Assembly (NCBI GenBank): GCA_025963635.1
Contig: JAOQAK010000041.1
Location: 1-64,000 of the forward strand
Source of the DNA: Ferruginibacter sp.
Lineage (GTDB): Bacteria; Bacteroidota; Bacteroidia; Chitinophagales; Chitinophagaceae
DNA length: 64,000 nucleotides
Direction of reading: 5' to 3'
Shown: one piece after another, positions 34,512 through 43,126 of the stretch
Layout: every line of letters begins with the position of its first letter
How positions within the stretch are numbered: position 1 is the stretch's first letter
The notes under the pieces: model-generated
The model's input: the letters and a program-made list of their open reading frames with translations, nothing else
Told to the model about the DNA's origin: nothing
Databases searched by the model: none
Made by a program: the position numbers and the translations under genes

Positions 34512-35885
34512 ATGATTCAAAAAATTATACGGGTTCTTTTTGCCACACTGTTTTTCCTTACTGCAAAAGCGCAGGAAAATGATTCAATCGCCATCAGGCA
34601 AATAGCCAATGAAGTGTTGATGAACGCAAAGGCTTATGACAATCTTCGTTATCTCTGTAAGAAAATCGGTCCAAGGTTAAGCGGTTCTGCGGCTGCTCAG
34701 AAAGCAGTGGAGGCAACAGCCAGGATGCTGAAAGATGCAGGTGCCGATACGGTGTATCTTCAGCCATGCATGGTACCTCACTGGGTAAGAGGTGAAAAAG
34801 AAACGGGGTATGTACAAATGGCCAACGGAACAAAATATAATCTCAACCTATGTGCCCTCGGAAATTCTGAAGGTACTGGTCCTAAAGGAATCAGTGCGGG
34901 GGTAGTTGAGGTAAGAAGTTTTGCTGAGCTGGATCAATTGGGTGCGAAAGTTATTAAAGGGAAAATTGTGTTCTTTAATTTTATCATGAACCCAACCTAT
35001 ATTACTACATTCAAGGCTTATGGCGAAAGTGGCATTGCGAGGGGTGCAGGCCCTTCGCGGGCTGCCAAATATGGTGCAATTGGTGTATTGGTAAGGTCAT
35101 TGGCAAGTAACCCGGACGATTTTCCACACACCGGTGCTACAAGGTACAATGATTCATTTCCTAAAATTCCGGCAGTGGCCATTAGTACCAATAATGCAGA
35201 TTGGCTAAGCGCATCGCTGAAACGGAAAATGATACTCACGGTATATTTCAGAAATACAAGCACGATGCTGAAAGATGTTTCTTCATACAATGTAGTGGGT
35301 GAAATGAGAGGTACCCTGCTACCGCAGGAAATAATTACGGTAGGTGGCCATTTGGATAGTTGGGATTTAGCCGAAGGCGCACAGGATAACGGCGCAGGTT
35401 GTGTGCAGAGCATTGAAGTGCTGAGGGTATTAAAAGCCACGGGTACCAGGCCCAAACGCACCATAAGAGCCGTAATGTTTATGAATGAAGAAAACGGCGG
35501 AAGGGGAGCAGACAAATACCTCGAATTGGCAAAGTTGAACAACGAACACCATGTTTTTGCCTTAGAAAGTGATGCGGGAGGTTTTAGTCCCCGTGGATTT
35601 TCGCTGGAGATGCCCGCAGAGAAAATTGCTAAAATACAACAATGGAAAAATTTGTTTTATGAATATGGCGTATATGATTTTTCATCCGGCGGAAGTGGTT
35701 CGGATGTAGGCCCGCTTAGGGCAATTGGAGCAGCTTTAGCTGGCTTGCGACCCGATGGGCAGCGTTATTTCGACATACACCATGCAGGCTCGGATGTGTT
35801 CGAAAATGTTAGCAGGAGAGAACTTCACCTGGGTGCATTGAACATGGCTGCCTTGATTTATTTAGTAGACAAGTACGGATTATAA
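34512..35885 (+). CDS. M28 family zinc metallopeptidase (carboxypeptidase Q-like)
   Basis: This secreted protein of 457 residues starts with a signal peptide (MIQKIIRVLFATLFFLTAKA). A PA-like insert lies in the middle (GIARGAGPSRAAKYGAIGVL). The zinc ligands are His 280 (GGHLDSWDLAEGAQDNGAG), the Asp of QDNGAG, Glu (MNEENGG), Asp (ESDAGGF) and the C-terminal His (FDIHHAGSD). The set is complete, so the enzyme should be an active aminopeptidase or dipeptidase. The overall layout is like plasma glutamate carboxypeptidase (CPQ). The gene is 21 bp before the small membrane protein gene, so they probably form an operon. Confidence 0.92.
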   Translation: MIQKIIRVLFATLFFLTAKAQENDSIAIRQIANEVLMNAKAYDNLRYLCKKIGPRLSGSAAAQKAVEATARMLKDAGADTVYLQPCMVPHWVRGEKETGYVQMANGTKYNLNLCALGNSEGTGPKGISAGVVEVRSFAELDQLGAKVIKGKIVFFNFIMNPTYITTFKAYGESGIARGAGPSRAAKYGAIGVLVRSLASNPDDFPHTGATRYNDSFPKIPAVAISTNNADWLSASLKRKMILTVYFRNTSTMLKDVSSYNVVGEMRGTLLPQEIITVGGHLDSWDLAEGAQDNGAGCVQSIEVLRVLKATGTRPKRTIRAVMFMNEENGGRGADKYLELAKLNNEHHVFALESDAGGFSPRGFSLEMPAEKIAKIQQWKNLFYEYGVYDFSSGGSGSDVGPLRAIGAALAGLRPDGQRYFDIHHAGSDVFENVSRRELHLGALNMAALIYLVDKYGL

Positions 35886-35906
35886 TTATCTTGCAAATAA
35901 AACTTT

Positions 35907-36332
35907 ATGGAAGAAACACAATTTCTTAATTCACCCCCTAAGAAAATGAGTGGGTTTAAAAAATTCATGGGTTGGTTATTGGTGATATTGCTGCTGGTAG
36001 GAGGAATTATGTTTTGGTGGAAATATTTTTATGTGTTTGGCGAAGGTGTAAAATCCGGCGAGTTGAACTATGTGGTTAAAAAAGGAAATATTTTTAAAAC
36101 CTATGAAGGGAAATTGATACAGTCCGGGTTGCGTTCCAAGGCAGTCGGCAGTGTGCAATCTTACGAGTTTGAATTTTCGGTTGCGGATGACAGTCTTGCC
36201 AATGTATTAATGAACAGCAGCGGCAATTATTTTGATTTGCATTATAAAGAATATAAGGGTACTATTCCGTGGAGAGGGTACAGCGTTTTTGTGGTAGATA
36301 GGATAGTCGGTAGCAAACCGATTGAAAGATAG
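35907..36332 (+). CDS. Single-pass membrane protein, unknown function
   Basis: This protein of 141 residues has a short acidic head, one membrane helix (FMGWLLVILLLVGGIMFWWK) and a periplasmic domain with KSGELNYVVKKGNIFKTYEG and KLIQSGLRSKAVGSV. Homologues are found throughout Bacteroidota and have sometimes been named 6-phosphogluconate dehydrogenase, which the sequence does not support. I cannot assign a function. It follows the M28 peptidase gene by 21 bp. The operon terminator seems to lie in the convergent gene. Confidence 0.75.
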   Translation: MEETQFLNSPPKKMSGFKKFMGWLLVILLLVGGIMFWWKYFYVFGEGVKSGELNYVVKKGNIFKTYEGKLIQSGLRSKAVGSVQSYEFEFSVADDSLANVLMNSSGNYFDLHYKEYKGTIPWRGYSVFVVDRIVGSKPIER

Positions 36333-36389
36333 AGCCGATATTTGTTTCGGAGTACAATATTCCAATATCCAAATACCTGATCTATTTTA

Positions 36390-37088
36390 TTACTGAGCAT
36401 ACAATAAAAATATAACCGGCTTTTTATGAAAGTCGGTTTTTTCATTCTTCCAATCGGCCACCGATTTGGTTTTAACATACTCATTAGCACCCGTCAATTC
36501 TGCAGCAACACAAATCTTAGTGTTAGCGCTGCAGGTTTTCAGCAAGGTTTCCAATAGTTGATTATTGCGGTAAGGTGTTTCAATAAATATCTGCGTGCTG
36601 TGCTTTTTTTTGGAGGTGAGTTCCAGTTCTTTTATTGCTTTTACCCGATCCTGCATGTCTATTGGCAGGTATCCTACAAACTCAAACTGTTGCCCGTTCA
36701 TGCCGCTGGCCATCAATGCGAGTAAGATAGAACTGGGCCCTACCAATGGTTTCACCGGTACATTCAATTGTTGTGCAAGTTCAATGAGTACCTGGCCCGG
36801 ATCAGCAATGCCAGGGCAGCCCGCTTCGCTGATGATGGCGATATTCTTTCCCTCATTTATTTTCTGACGAAAATGATCCTTTTGTTCCTGCTCTGCCTTG
36901 TGAATAGTAAACCATTCATAATCATCAATAACAATTTCTTTGCAGATACTTTTTAAGAACCGCCTTGTAGTGCGCTCATTTTCCGCAAAAATTACCTGGC
37001 AGTCTTTTACCGCAACAATAAGGTAAGCCGGTATGGTTTCAATAGCCTGTTCGTCTAAAACCGATGGAACCAAATATACTTTGCTCAT
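36390..37088 (-). CDS. RsmI-like tetrapyrrole-methylase-family SAM methyltransferase (paralogue)
   Basis: This protein of 232 residues has the tetrapyrrole methylase fold. It starts MSKVYLVPSVLDEQAIETIP and has the motif AIISEAGCPGIADPGQVLIE, parallel to GTPGISDPAFLLVRE of RsmI. The true rsmI is at 62485; this copy differs in the N-terminal PxPIGN motif and is diverged, so it probably has another target. Bacteroidota often have this second copy. It may form an operon with the upstream EI24 gene (about 50 bp spacer filled by a family B repeat). A terminator of the opposite gene lies inside its last codons. Confidence 0.86.
   Translation of the reverse strand: MSKVYLVPSVLDEQAIETIPAYLIVAVKDCQVIFAENERTTRRFLKSICKEIVIDDYEWFTIHKAEQEQKDHFRQKINEGKNIAIISEAGCPGIADPGQVLIELAQQLNVPVKPLVGPSSILLALMASGMNGQQFEFVGYLPIDMQDRVKAIKELELTSKKKHSTQIFIETPYRNNQLLETLLKTCSANTKICVAAELTGANEYVKTKSVADWKNEKTDFHKKPVIFLLYAQ
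36414..36442 (+). terminator. Terminator of the rightward operon, inside the convergent RsmI-like gene
   Basis: AACCGGCTTT (36414-36423), loop TTATG, AAAGTCGGTT (36429-36438, one G-U pair), then T tract. It lies about 80 bp after the rightward stop and within the last 18 codons of the leftward gene. Confidence 0.75.
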
Positions 37089-37143
37089 TTAAGAAGGTTG
37101 ATGGTGGAAGGTAGATGGTTGATGGTTGGGTAACCTTCAACCA
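37089..37143. repeat. Family B split inverted repeat between EI24 and the RsmI-like gene
   Basis: On the minus strand the left arm GGTTGAAGGTTACC holds the TGA stop of EI24. The right arm AACCATCAACCATC and CCACCATCAACCTTC runs into the ATG of the RsmI-like gene at 37088. Confidence 0.8.
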
Positions 37144-37895
37144 TTTTCTGTTTTGTGCATACTGATGGTGGCGGCAACTACGGCATAGCTCGGTGCCAAT
37201 ATCCAGCCCGCAACAGGAATCCAATGCATTGTGTAGAATACCATGCCGTTCCCGATAGCCAACCCTTTATGTTCGCTGATAAATGACACACTTTGTGAAG
37301 GAGATAATCTATTTCTTTCGCAGCTATAATCGAGCATTGAAAAGCCGAGATAATAACATTCGATCAACAAAGCAAATAACGGTGTAAACCAACCCAGGAG
37401 CGGGATAAACGACAAAATTAAAATCGACACCGTGTATACCGTCTGCCAAACTGCGTTGCGCAACGCAAGTTTGATCCCTCGGACGCTGTCTTTCATCAGT
37501 TGCTCAAAACTAAAAGGGAATTCTTTGTTGTTCATGATCGATGCGGTCTTTTCGCTCAGGTAGGCAAACAGTGGCGAGCCGATGATCAGGAATAAGAACT
37601 TAAATAACGAAAAGTAAAAAAGAATCAGCACCAGTTGAAGAATTACCTGGCCAAAAATGAAGAGGAATTTCAACCAGCTTCCTTCCATGGTATACATCCA
37701 TTTTTTTAAACCACTAACGGATAAAAGATAGTCGATTGCATTACCACTGCTGATCCAGAACAAATAAATTCCCACACAAAACAATAAAGAATAAATAATG
37801 CCTGGTATCAATATCCATTTCCATAAACGATGCTTTACAATAAACAGGTGTGCTTCGTAATAGGATTGAATGGCAATAATAATATCTTTTAGCAT
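37137..37895 (-). CDS. EI24-family membrane protein (CysZ-like)
   Basis: This protein of 252 residues starts at ATG 37895 (MLKDIIIAIQSYYEAHLFIV). It belongs to the EI24 / CysZ group of inner membrane proteins, with four to six helices, for example WILIPGIIYSLLFCVGIYLF and FLFIFGQVILQLVLILFYFS, and the conserved FIPLLGWFTPLFALLIECYY. In E. coli CysZ is a sulfate transporter; in Bacteroidota the role is untested. The frame is open 25 codons upstream, but those codons are translated repeat sequence (QPSTLNLQPRT), so the shorter start is used. It is divergent from mpg. Confidence 0.85.
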   Translation of the reverse strand: MLKDIIIAIQSYYEAHLFIVKHRLWKWILIPGIIYSLLFCVGIYLFWISSGNAIDYLLSVSGLKKWMYTMEGSWLKFLFIFGQVILQLVLILFYFSLFKFLFLIIGSPLFAYLSEKTASIMNNKEFPFSFEQLMKDSVRGIKLALRNAVWQTVYTVSILILSFIPLLGWFTPLFALLIECYYLGFSMLDYSCERNRLSPSQSVSFISEHKGLAIGNGMVFYTMHWIPVAGWILAPSYAVVAATISMHKTENG

Positions 37896-37904
37896 GTCAA
37901 ATAG

Positions 37905-37992
37905 TTCATGGATGATGGTTCGAGGTTGAAGGTTCAAGGTTGAAGGTTGATGGACGTTTTCAACTTTCAACCTTCAACCTTGAACCTTCAAC
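37905..37992. repeat. Family B split inverted repeat between divergent EI24 and mpg
   Basis: The left arm is GGTTGAAGGTTCAAGGTTGA and the right arm TCAACCTTCAACCTTGAACC, plus neighbours. On each strand the sense version CAACCTTCAACC faces a start codon. This is the only copy between divergent genes. Confidence 0.85.
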
Positions 37993-38000
37993 TTATTTTC

Positions 38001-38008
38001 TATTTTTG
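38001..38008 (+). promoter_or_regulatory. Putative mpg promoter, -7 element TATTTTTG
   Basis: This exact TAnnTTTG match lies 20 bp before the TTG start. A TTG at 37980-37982, inside the family B repeat, lies 18 bp upstream and could serve as the -33 box. Confidence 0.55.
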
Positions 38009-38028
38009 CGCTTAAAAATACAATTAAG

Positions 38029-38637
38029 TTGAACAAATTAGTGATTGATTTTTATAGCCGGGAAAATGTACTGCAAGTAGCAAAGGAGTTACTGGGCAAA
38101 GTAGTGATTACAAATTTCGATGGAGTTGTAACAAGCGGGAGAATTGTTGAAACAGAAGCTTACGCTGGAATCACTGACAGGGCTTCTCATTCATGGCAGG
38201 GAAAACGCACCGCCCGTAACGAACATATGTATGCCCAAGCAGCTACAGCCTATGTTTATATTTGCTATGGCATACACCAGATGTTGAATGTGGTCACTAA
38301 TGAAAAAGATATCCCCGATGCTATTTTAATACGGGCAATTGAACCCATACTGGGCGTTGATACGATGCTTGAAAGAACCGGCAAAAAAAAGCTGGATAAT
38401 ACCTTAACCCGCGGGCCGGGAAATGTAGGCAAAGCCCTCGGTATTTACAAAGCACATTCCGGCATTGATTTATTAGGTGATACCATTTACATTGCGTCAG
38501 ATAATTTTAATCTGCCGGAAGACCGTATTGGCATCAGTAAACGTATTGGAGTAAATTATGCCGGCGAGGATGCGTTATTACCTTACCGCTTTTATATCAA
38601 AGGAAATAAATATGTAAGTGGTACCCGGTCACTTTAA
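38029..38637 (+). CDS. mpg: DNA-3-methyladenine glycosylase (AAG type)
   Basis: This protein of 202 residues removes alkylated purines such as 3-methyladenine from DNA, the first step of base excision repair. Motifs of the AAG fold are present: GRIVETEAYAGITDRASHSW, GKRTARNEHMYAQAATAYVY, CYGIHQMLNVVTN and IRAIEP, then LTRGPGNVGKALGI. The start is TTG at 38029 (MNKLVIDFYSRENVLQVAKE), chosen because the promoter lies 20 bp upstream and no ATG fits. It converges on the porP/sprF gene with 44 bp in between. Confidence 0.93.
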   Translation: MNKLVIDFYSRENVLQVAKELLGKVVITNFDGVVTSGRIVETEAYAGITDRASHSWQGKRTARNEHMYAQAATAYVYICYGIHQMLNVVTNEKDIPDAILIRAIEPILGVDTMLERTGKKKLDNTLTRGPGNVGKALGIYKAHSGIDLLGDTIYIASDNFNLPEDRIGISKRIGVNYAGEDALLPYRFYIKGNKYVSGTRSL

Positions 38638-38681
38638 TTTACAGTTGTTGAACAAAGATTGCCATACTTCGCTAACCGAAA

Positions 38682-39683
38682 TTAAAATTTAGGGCAGGGG
38701 ATGCCCTTTGTCTGACCGGCTTTTTTAATGTAAATAATCGAAAATTCTGAACCTCCACGGCTGAGGGTAGCAGCCTTAAGGCTTGAAGTATTGATATCAT
38801 AACTTGCCCCAATCCTCAGCCCGCCAATTTCAATACCCACATAGGGTATAATTGCATCGCTGAAACGGATCCAGGAGCCTATATAAACACTGCTGGGATT
38901 CTCTGTATCGCTATTTAAATTGGCTGACAATGCGGCACCGATCAATGTTTCAGTTGCTTTATTTTGAACCTGGTAAATGGCTGAGGTACTCACCGACAAC
39001 ATATCTGATACCGGGAAAGACCCGCCACCATGCACTGTAACCCGTGGAGAAAGATTCCATACCTTGTCGATAAAACTAAGGTTAGGCCGGTTGATATGGT
39101 AAACCGAAGCTCCCAGATAATAATTATTAACACCGTCGGTAGAGCCGGAATATAGTAAACCCGCATTTACATCCACAAAATTCTGACTGTTCCCATTGCT
39201 TAAAGTTTCCTGCGTATTACCGGTAAAGCCATTTTGTGTCAACTGGTCTTCAAAGTCTAATTTGGTAAAATCAAGGATTGCACTGCTGTAAGTCGCCTGG
39301 AAACCTGCTCCAATGGTATTGTAGCCATCTTCGTCTATTGCCTTGTGATAGCTTAAAGCAACCGAGCCATAGTTTAATTTAAGTGCTGCATTGGCGCTTT
39401 GATCACTTAGTCCTGAAATTCCAACTCCAAACACATCACCTGAAGGAATCTTATCTTTTAAAATATTGAAATCAACTGAAGCGCTGGTGGTTACATAAGC
39501 TTTGGGAATGGAGGGCCATTGATCGCGGTGATTAGCGGCAAGCCTTAGCTGACCGTCAAATTTCCCTGTAAATGCCGGGTTCAGCGTTAACGGCGAAGCG
39601 AAAAATTGTGAAAAATGCGGATCCTGCGCCTGCAGTAAAAAGGTAAGTAAAACAGCGCCCGTTAAAATAATTAATTTTCTCAT
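38682..39683 (-). CDS. PorP/SprF-family type IX secretion outer membrane protein
   Basis: This beta-barrel protein of 333 residues has a signal peptide (MRKLIILTGAVLLTFLLQAQ) and the PorP/SprF start QDPHFSQFFASPLTLNPAFT, then LRLAANHRDQWPSIPKAYVT. PorP/SprF proteins anchor or help secrete specific type IX cargoes, usually large adhesins that sit next to the gene. No large adhesin is visible nearby, so this could be a stand-alone component. It ends with RTKGIPCPKF-like residues, and the TATCTTTA element 40 bp upstream is one base off the -7 consensus. Confidence 0.88.
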   Translation of the reverse strand: MRKLIILTGAVLLTFLLQAQDPHFSQFFASPLTLNPAFTGKFDGQLRLAANHRDQWPSIPKAYVTTSASVDFNILKDKIPSGDVFGVGISGLSDQSANAALKLNYGSVALSYHKAIDEDGYNTIGAGFQATYSSAILDFTKLDFEDQLTQNGFTGNTQETLSNGNSQNFVDVNAGLLYSGSTDGVNNYYLGASVYHINRPNLSFIDKVWNLSPRVTVHGGGSFPVSDMLSVSTSAIYQVQNKATETLIGAALSANLNSDTENPSSVYIGSWIRFSDAIIPYVGIEIGGLRIGASYDINTSSLKAATLSRGGSEFSIIYIKKAGQTKGIPCPKF

Positions 39684-39918
39684 CGTTGACTAATTCTCAA
39701 TATTAAAGATAGGGATTTGCCCTAATATGCTGCACCAAACCATTAATTAATGAAGCGTTTAAATTTCACCTGAATGTAGCATTTAATTACTAAAGATCGA
39801 TGTCTCCCGATAAAAAATCGGCGCACTCCTGGTTTTTAGTGACCATCCATTCGGTCAATTATTATAAAACTAAATTATATTTCAAAAGCACAGAAATAAC
39901 AGGCAGATGATGAACTGG

Positions 39919-40569
39919 TTAAGATTGCATCTTGGGACCAAATGCCAGGTCGCCCGCATCCCCTAACCCCGGCACAATATACCCTTTTGCAGTTAACTCA
40001 TCATCGATATCTCCGCACCAGATAGTTGCCTTTGGCTGCGCCCTCAGTACATATTCGAGGCCAACGGTACAAGCAATTGCACATACGATGTGTAGTTCCT
40101 TTATTTCTCCTTCTTCTTTTAAGTATTGAATAACTTTTACGAGTGATGAGCCGGTTGCAATCATCGGATCGCTGATAATTACCACCTTGCCTTCAATTTC
40201 GGGGCAACTCATATATTCAAGGCTTATTTCAAAGCTCCCGTCCGCTTTATGTTTGCGGTAAGCGCTGATGAAAGCATTTTCACCCTTGTCAAAATAGTTC
40301 AGCAGGCCGTTGTGCATACCAAGCCCTGCACGCAGAATAGTTGCCAACACTGGCTGAGCCTGCAGCACTTTACAGGAGGCAGTTCCCAACGGAGTAGTAA
40401 TTTCTTTTTCTTCCCACGGTAATTTTTTACTGATTTCATAAGCGGCCACTTCACCAATCCTTTCCAGGTTCCGGCGGAAACGCATCTGGTCAGTTTGAAC
40501 CCCCTCATCCCTCAATTCGCCTACCCAGTTGCTAACCAAAGAATGCTGGTCGCTTAAGTTAATTATCAT
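39919..40569 (-). CDS. upp: Uracil phosphoribosyltransferase
   Basis: Upp salvages uracil to UMP with PRPP. This copy of 216 residues has DQHSLVSNWVGELRDEGVQT at the N-terminus, LATILRAGLGMHNGLLNYF, then the PRPP-binding motif VVIISDPMIATGSSLVKVI and the C-terminal uracil-binding YIVPGLGDAGDLAFG. It is a cytoplasmic enzyme of normal length. A TAGATTTG -7 element lies 33 bp before the start. The 230-bp gap to porP/sprF shows no terminator that I can recognise. Confidence 0.95.
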   Translation of the reverse strand: MIINLSDQHSLVSNWVGELRDEGVQTDQMRFRRNLERIGEVAAYEISKKLPWEEKEITTPLGTASCKVLQAQPVLATILRAGLGMHNGLLNYFDKGENAFISAYRKHKADGSFEISLEYMSCPEIEGKVVIISDPMIATGSSLVKVIQYLKEEGEIKELHIVCAIACTVGLEYVLRAQPKATIWCGDIDDELTAKGYIVPGLGDAGDLAFGPKMQS

Positions 40570-40601
40570 GGTTTGAATAGATTTTTATACCTCTATATTT
40601 A

Positions 40602-40609
40602 CAAATCTA
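40602..40609 (-). promoter_or_regulatory. Putative upp promoter, -7 element TAGATTTG
   Basis: This exact TAnnTTTG match on the minus strand lies 32 bp upstream of the upp ATG. Confidence 0.5.
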
Positions 40610-40760
40610 AATTTTGCTATCTGAAATTTGAAATTTATTATCACCGGGGAGTTAAATGCGATAACAAGCGGTATTTATTGCCAGGTCAATGATCCAGGTA
40701 AATTGTTTATATAGGAAGTCAGTATCGGGTGTGAAAGAATTTTGAAAAGTTCATTATGGG

Positions 40761-40818
40761 CCCGGCGATGCAATGCTATTAAGCTTCACAGGCGTCGCAC
40801 CCGTGTACAGTTGTGCAT
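40761..40818 (-). repeat. Dispersed 50-60 bp repeat, copy 2 (inverted)
   Basis: On the minus strand it reads GTACACGGGTGCGACGC at one end and GCATTGCATCGCCGGG at the other. It resembles copy 1 at 20736-20785 at both ends, with a longer middle. Confidence 0.45.
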
Positions 40819-41035
40819 AAGGGAGCAATTTAACGCTCCGGAGAAAAAATTATCGGCTCATCAATGCCATTGTAAATTTCCAGGCAAATCACCTGGATTG
40901 CATATTCCAATGAAGAAAAGGATCTTAGTCTAATTGAGTTGTTTTTTGGAAGTAGTCTTTTATGCTAACACAGCGCTGCTGAACTTTAACAAACCATGTC
41001 AATTTTATTTATTTTAATTGTATAAACTTTCTACG

Positions 41036-41455
41036 ATGAAAAATTTAGTCGGCGGTATATTGATTCTTCTTGTAATATTATCAGGCTGCAATAACAACGC
41101 AAAAACTGCCGCCGCCGAAAAAGAAAATTACCAGAAAGCAAAGGAAACGCTCGAACAAAAAGAAAAGAAAAATCCGCTGGCATTTTTATCAGTTAACAGT
41201 AGGGATAAACATAACATCATTGGCCAAACGGTTGTAAAAGGAGCAATAAATAATAGTGCCAAAGTTTGTGCCTATAAAGATGTTCAGCTGCAATTGTCGT
41301 TCTTTAGTAAAACCGGAACTTTATTGTTAAAAACCTATGAGACTGTTTATGATAAAATAGAACCGGGCAAGTCTGCCAGGTTTAAAACAAAAGAATTTTC
41401 GCCCAAAGGAACCGATAGTATAGCCCTAAAAGTAATCGGGGCTAAGACCGATTAA
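41036..41455 (+). CDS. Small lipoprotein with an FxLYD-like beta domain
   Basis: This protein of 139 residues starts at ATG 41036 ([20 protein letters not shown]) with a clear lipobox LSGC. After a Lys/Glu-rich linker (residues 25-50) comes a beta sandwich of FxLYD type: [20 protein letters not shown] and [15 protein letters not shown]. Such domains are common in bacterial lipoproteins; no function is known. An ATG six codons upstream (41018) is possible. It overlaps the convergent ade gene by 14 bp at the 3' ends, so the two transcripts are antisense there. Confidence 0.75.
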   Translation: MKNLVGGILILLVILSGCNNNAKTAAAEKENYQKAKETLEQKEKKNPLAFLSVNSRDKHNIIGQTVVKGAINNSAKVCAYKDVQLQLSFFSKTGTLLLKTYETVYDKIEPGKSARFKTKEFSPKGTDSIALKVIGAKTD

Positions 41456-43085
41456 CAAATGTAAATTCATCGCCGTCAAACAATCCAAGATCACTCAATT
41501 TCAGGTGAGGGATCACCAGTAAAGCCATAAAAGATAATGTCATAAAAGGCGCAGCCAATAACGATCCGAGTTCCTCTTTCACCATTTTATCGATTGCAGT
41601 ATATGCTGAAGCCACCTTATAGCCATCTTCATTACTCATCAGGCCGGCCACCGGCAAGGCCAATATCATTTCTTTCTCGTTAGAAACACAGCTAACTCCA
41701 CCAGTCGCTTGTATTACAAGGTTAACAGCGCGGCAAATACTATCATCATCCACGCCCACTGCAATAATATTATGACTGTCATGCGCAACCGAAGATGCGA
41801 TGGCGCCTTGTTTTAATCCAAAATTTTTTACAAATGCTTTGGCCACCGGCGCAGGGCTATAGCGGTTTACCACCACCATCTTCAAAATGTCGTTGCTGGT
41901 ATCGCTTACAATATTGCCGTTTATGATTTTCGGTTCTGCAAGGAGTTTGTTCGTGATCAATTGACCTTCCAATGCTTCTATCACCGCAATTTCGCTTTCA
42001 CCTGAATGGATATACGAAAATGCCGGGGCGGGCTGCTCTGTGCAATTGAACCGGTTAATAATTTCAGAAGGCTTCGCGTCAATAAATGATGATCCTGTTT
42101 CCGCTACCAGTTCCCCATCAATGTAAGTCTGTAATACTTTAAAATGCACCAGGTCTTCCACCAAAATGAAATCTGCGGCATCGCCTTCTCTCAAAAGGCC
42201 CACATCCATTTTATAGTGCAACACTGGGTTGATGCAGGCAGCTTTTAATACTTTATAAATATCGATCCCTTTCGCAATGGCACGGCTACACAGTTGATTG
42301 ATATGGCCTGCTACCAGGCTATCCGGGTGCTTGTCGTCGCTGCAAAACATCATTTCATCCGCATGGTCATGTAACAAGCCGATCAGCGCTTCAAAGTTTT
42401 TAGCGGCACTACCTTCCCTGATCAATATCTTCATACCATATTGTAATTTCTCCAGTGCTTCTTCTTCAGTAAAGCATTCATGATCGGTGCTGATGCCGGC
42501 TTCAATATATTTTTTAGCATTGATTCCCCTCAATCCTGGTGCATGCCCATCTACGGGCTTATTGTATTTTTTTGCCGCAGCAATCTTTTTTAAGACATCT
42601 TCATCCCCGGCCAGCACACCGGGAAAATTCATCATTTCACTTAAGTATTTGATTTCGTTTTTCTGTAAAAGCGCATCCACTTCATCGGGATGTAATGCCG
42701 CACCGGCTGTTTCAAAAATGGTGGCAGGTACGCAACTTGGCGCACCAAAATGAAATTTGAAAGGAACAGTTTTTCCATTGGCAATCATAAATTCCACCCC
42801 TGCCATGCCGCACACATTGGCTATCTCATGCGGATCACTGATGGTTGCAACGGTTCCATGAACCACGGCTACTTTCGCAAATTCGCTGGGTACCAGCATT
42901 GAACTTTCAATGTGGACATGGCTGTCGATAAATCCGGGGATTATAAACGCAGCCGGTTGCCTGTCATCATTTGAGGAAACTCTTGTTTCAATGGTCTGTA
43001 TTAGTCCGTCTGCAAACGTAACTTCTCCAAAAAATATCTGCCTGTTAAAAATATCAACAATATTTCCGCTTATTTTATTTGTCAT
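41442..43085 (-). CDS. ade: Adenine deaminase
   Basis: Ade deaminates adenine to hypoxanthine in purine salvage. It is a metal-dependent amidohydrolase of 547 residues, the usual size. The motif [20 protein letters not shown] holds the HxH metal ligands; [25 protein letters not shown] and [11 protein letters not shown] are family features. The C-terminal [20 protein letters not shown] is typical of the Ade family. The gene is divergent from the LolA-like gene with only 41 bp between starts. It overlaps the small lipoprotein gene by 14 bp. Confidence 0.95.
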   Translation of the reverse strand: MTNKISGNIVDIFNRQIFFGEVTFADGLIQTIETRVSSNDDRQPAAFIIPGFIDSHVHIESSMLVPSEFAKVAVVHGTVATISDPHEIANVCGMAGVEFMIANGKTVPFKFHFGAPSCVPATIFETAGAALHPDEVDALLQKNEIKYLSEMMNFPGVLAGDEDVLKKIAAAKKYNKPVDGHAPGLRGINAKKYIEAGISTDHECFTEEEALEKLQYGMKILIREGSAAKNFEALIGLLHDHADEMMFCSDDKHPDSLVAGHINQLCSRAIAKGIDIYKVLKAACINPVLHYKMDVGLLREGDAADFILVEDLVHFKVLQTYIDGELVAETGSSFIDAKPSEIINRFNCTEQPAPAFSYIHSGESEIAVIEALEGQLITNKLLAEPKIINGNIVSDTSNDILKMVVVNRYSPAPVAKAFVKNFGLKQGAIASSVAHDSHNIIAVGVDDDSICRAVNLVIQATGGVSCVSNEKEMILALPVAGLMSNEDGYKVASAYTAIDKMVKEELGSLLAAPFMTLSFMALLVIPHLKLSDLGLFDGDEFTFVNRS

Positions 43086-43104
43086 AGCATGCCTTAAAGT
43101 GAAA

Positions 43105-43112
43105 CAAATGTA
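43105..43112 (-). promoter_or_regulatory. Putative ade promoter, -7 element TACATTTG
   Basis: This exact TAnnTTTG match on the minus strand lies 19 bp before the ade ATG. It predicts a leader of about 13 nt. Confidence 0.55.
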
Positions 43113-43126
43113 AGGCGTTTGGGCGT

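Larger units (their letters stand above)
40570..41035. other. Gene-free spacer between upp and a lipoprotein gene
   Basis: The spacer of 466 bp holds the upp promoter (40602-40609) and a dispersed repeat (40761-40818). An open frame at 40742-40933 crosses the repeat and has no coding character. Confidence 0.5.

Noticed and set aside
37896..37970. N-terminal extension of the EI24 protein
   Set aside because: These 25 codons are translated family B repeat sequence and precede the normal family start.
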